Part shown: piece by piece, positions 14,459 through 14,680 of the stretch
Numbering within the stretch: the stretch's first letter is position 1
Layout of the letters: each line of letters opens with the position of its first letter
NCBI GenBank assembly: GCA_031258475.1
Contig: JAIRMS010000042.1
Span: 1-14,680, forward strand
DNA: 14,680 nt
Reading direction: 5' to 3'
DNA from: Holosporaceae bacterium
Lineage (GTDB): Bacteria; Pseudomonadota; Alphaproteobacteria; UBA3830
Notes under the pieces: generated by a model
The model's input: the letters and a program-made list of their open reading frames with translations, nothing else
What the model was told of the DNA's origin: nothing
Database searches by the model: none
Program-made: the position numbers and the translations under genes

Positions 14459-14680
14459 CTATTTCAATTTTTTTGAAAATCTTTTTATTTTTAGATGTAT
14501 GGTCTCATATTGTGGAGGGATGGATTTATTTCCATGGGGCCGGGTATAAACCTTACGCTTAGGCGCGTCGTGCACGTAATCTCTCTTCTTCCATTTTGCT
14601 ATCGTTTTTTCGTTCACTGAATATTTTTCAGACAGTTTTTTTAAACTCTCTTTACTATTTTGTATTGCTCGACGCATTGC
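14459..14680 (-). pseudogene. IS481-like transposase, truncated N-terminal fragment
   Basis: On the minus strand, entering from the right edge, the frame reads RRAIQNSKESLKKLSEKY, then SVNEKTIAKWKKRDYVHDAP. This is the helix-turn-helix start that I recall from IS481-type integrase-core transposases ('RRAIQ.S..SL..LA.RYG.N.KTVAKWRKR...DAPMGPK'). The expected GPK..STVL segment and the DDE core are missing: after DAP the sequence becomes unrelated and stops about 30 codons later (14459). Other frames do not restore the family pattern. The ATG at 14677 is probably internal, since the open frame continues to the edge. It is most likely a dead, truncated copy. Confidence 0.6.

Noticed and set aside
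1..14680. CRISPR array, riboswitch, toxin-antitoxin pair or phage module
   Set aside because: No regularly spaced repeats, no recognisable aptamer, and no matching gene pairs were seen on either strand.

Overview
This window looks like chromosomal DNA from an alphaproteobacterium, most likely a host-associated or intracellular one (Rickettsiales/Holosporales-like). This is inferred from protein style and gene order, not from a database search. Signs are a MurC start of the HFVGIGGIGMSG type, an FtsZ with the FGVGGAGGNAVNNMI nucleotide loop, a 61-residue single-helix SecE, the order tRNA-Trp/secE/nusG, an MFS carrier of the kind common in intracellular Proteobacteria, and transposase fragments at both ends.

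Left part (1-3167): an accessory block. The C-terminal end of an IS1595-type transposase enters from the left edge. Three minus-strand genes for exported proteins follow: a 175-residue protein with a signal sequence, a glutamine-rich coiled-coil protein, and a 468-residue lipoprotein. I recognise none of them. The lipoprotein gene starts 15 bases after the 3' end of a tRNA-Arg(CCG). The block therefore lies on the 3' side of a tRNA gene and touches an IS remnant, which suggests an acquired or fast-changing locus.

Middle (3168-11585): tRNA-Arg, then an MFS transporter on the minus strand with a good -35/-10 promoter. Divergent from it is a compact cell-wall and division cluster, murG-murC-murB-ftsQ-ftsA-ftsZ, with overlapping or nearly touching genes. 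It covers the last nucleotide-sugar steps (MurC, MurB), lipid II formation (MurG) and the Z-ring with its membrane anchor (FtsZ, FtsA, FtsQ). The ddl gene usually found between murB and ftsQ is absent, and mraY, murD, ftsW and related genes are not upstream of murG.

Right part (11647-14269): tRNA-Trp, secE and nusG form one unit. The next genes are rplM-rpsI with their own promoter, not the usual rplKAJL-rpoBC. An inositol-monophosphatase family (SuhB-like) gene follows. The window ends with a short non-coding stretch carrying a pair of near-identical 18-base repeats and a truncated IS481-like transposase fragment.

No CRISPR array, toxin-antitoxin pair, phage module or clearly new multigene system was found. 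The most unusual content is the block of exported proteins between the IS remnant and tRNA-Arg.
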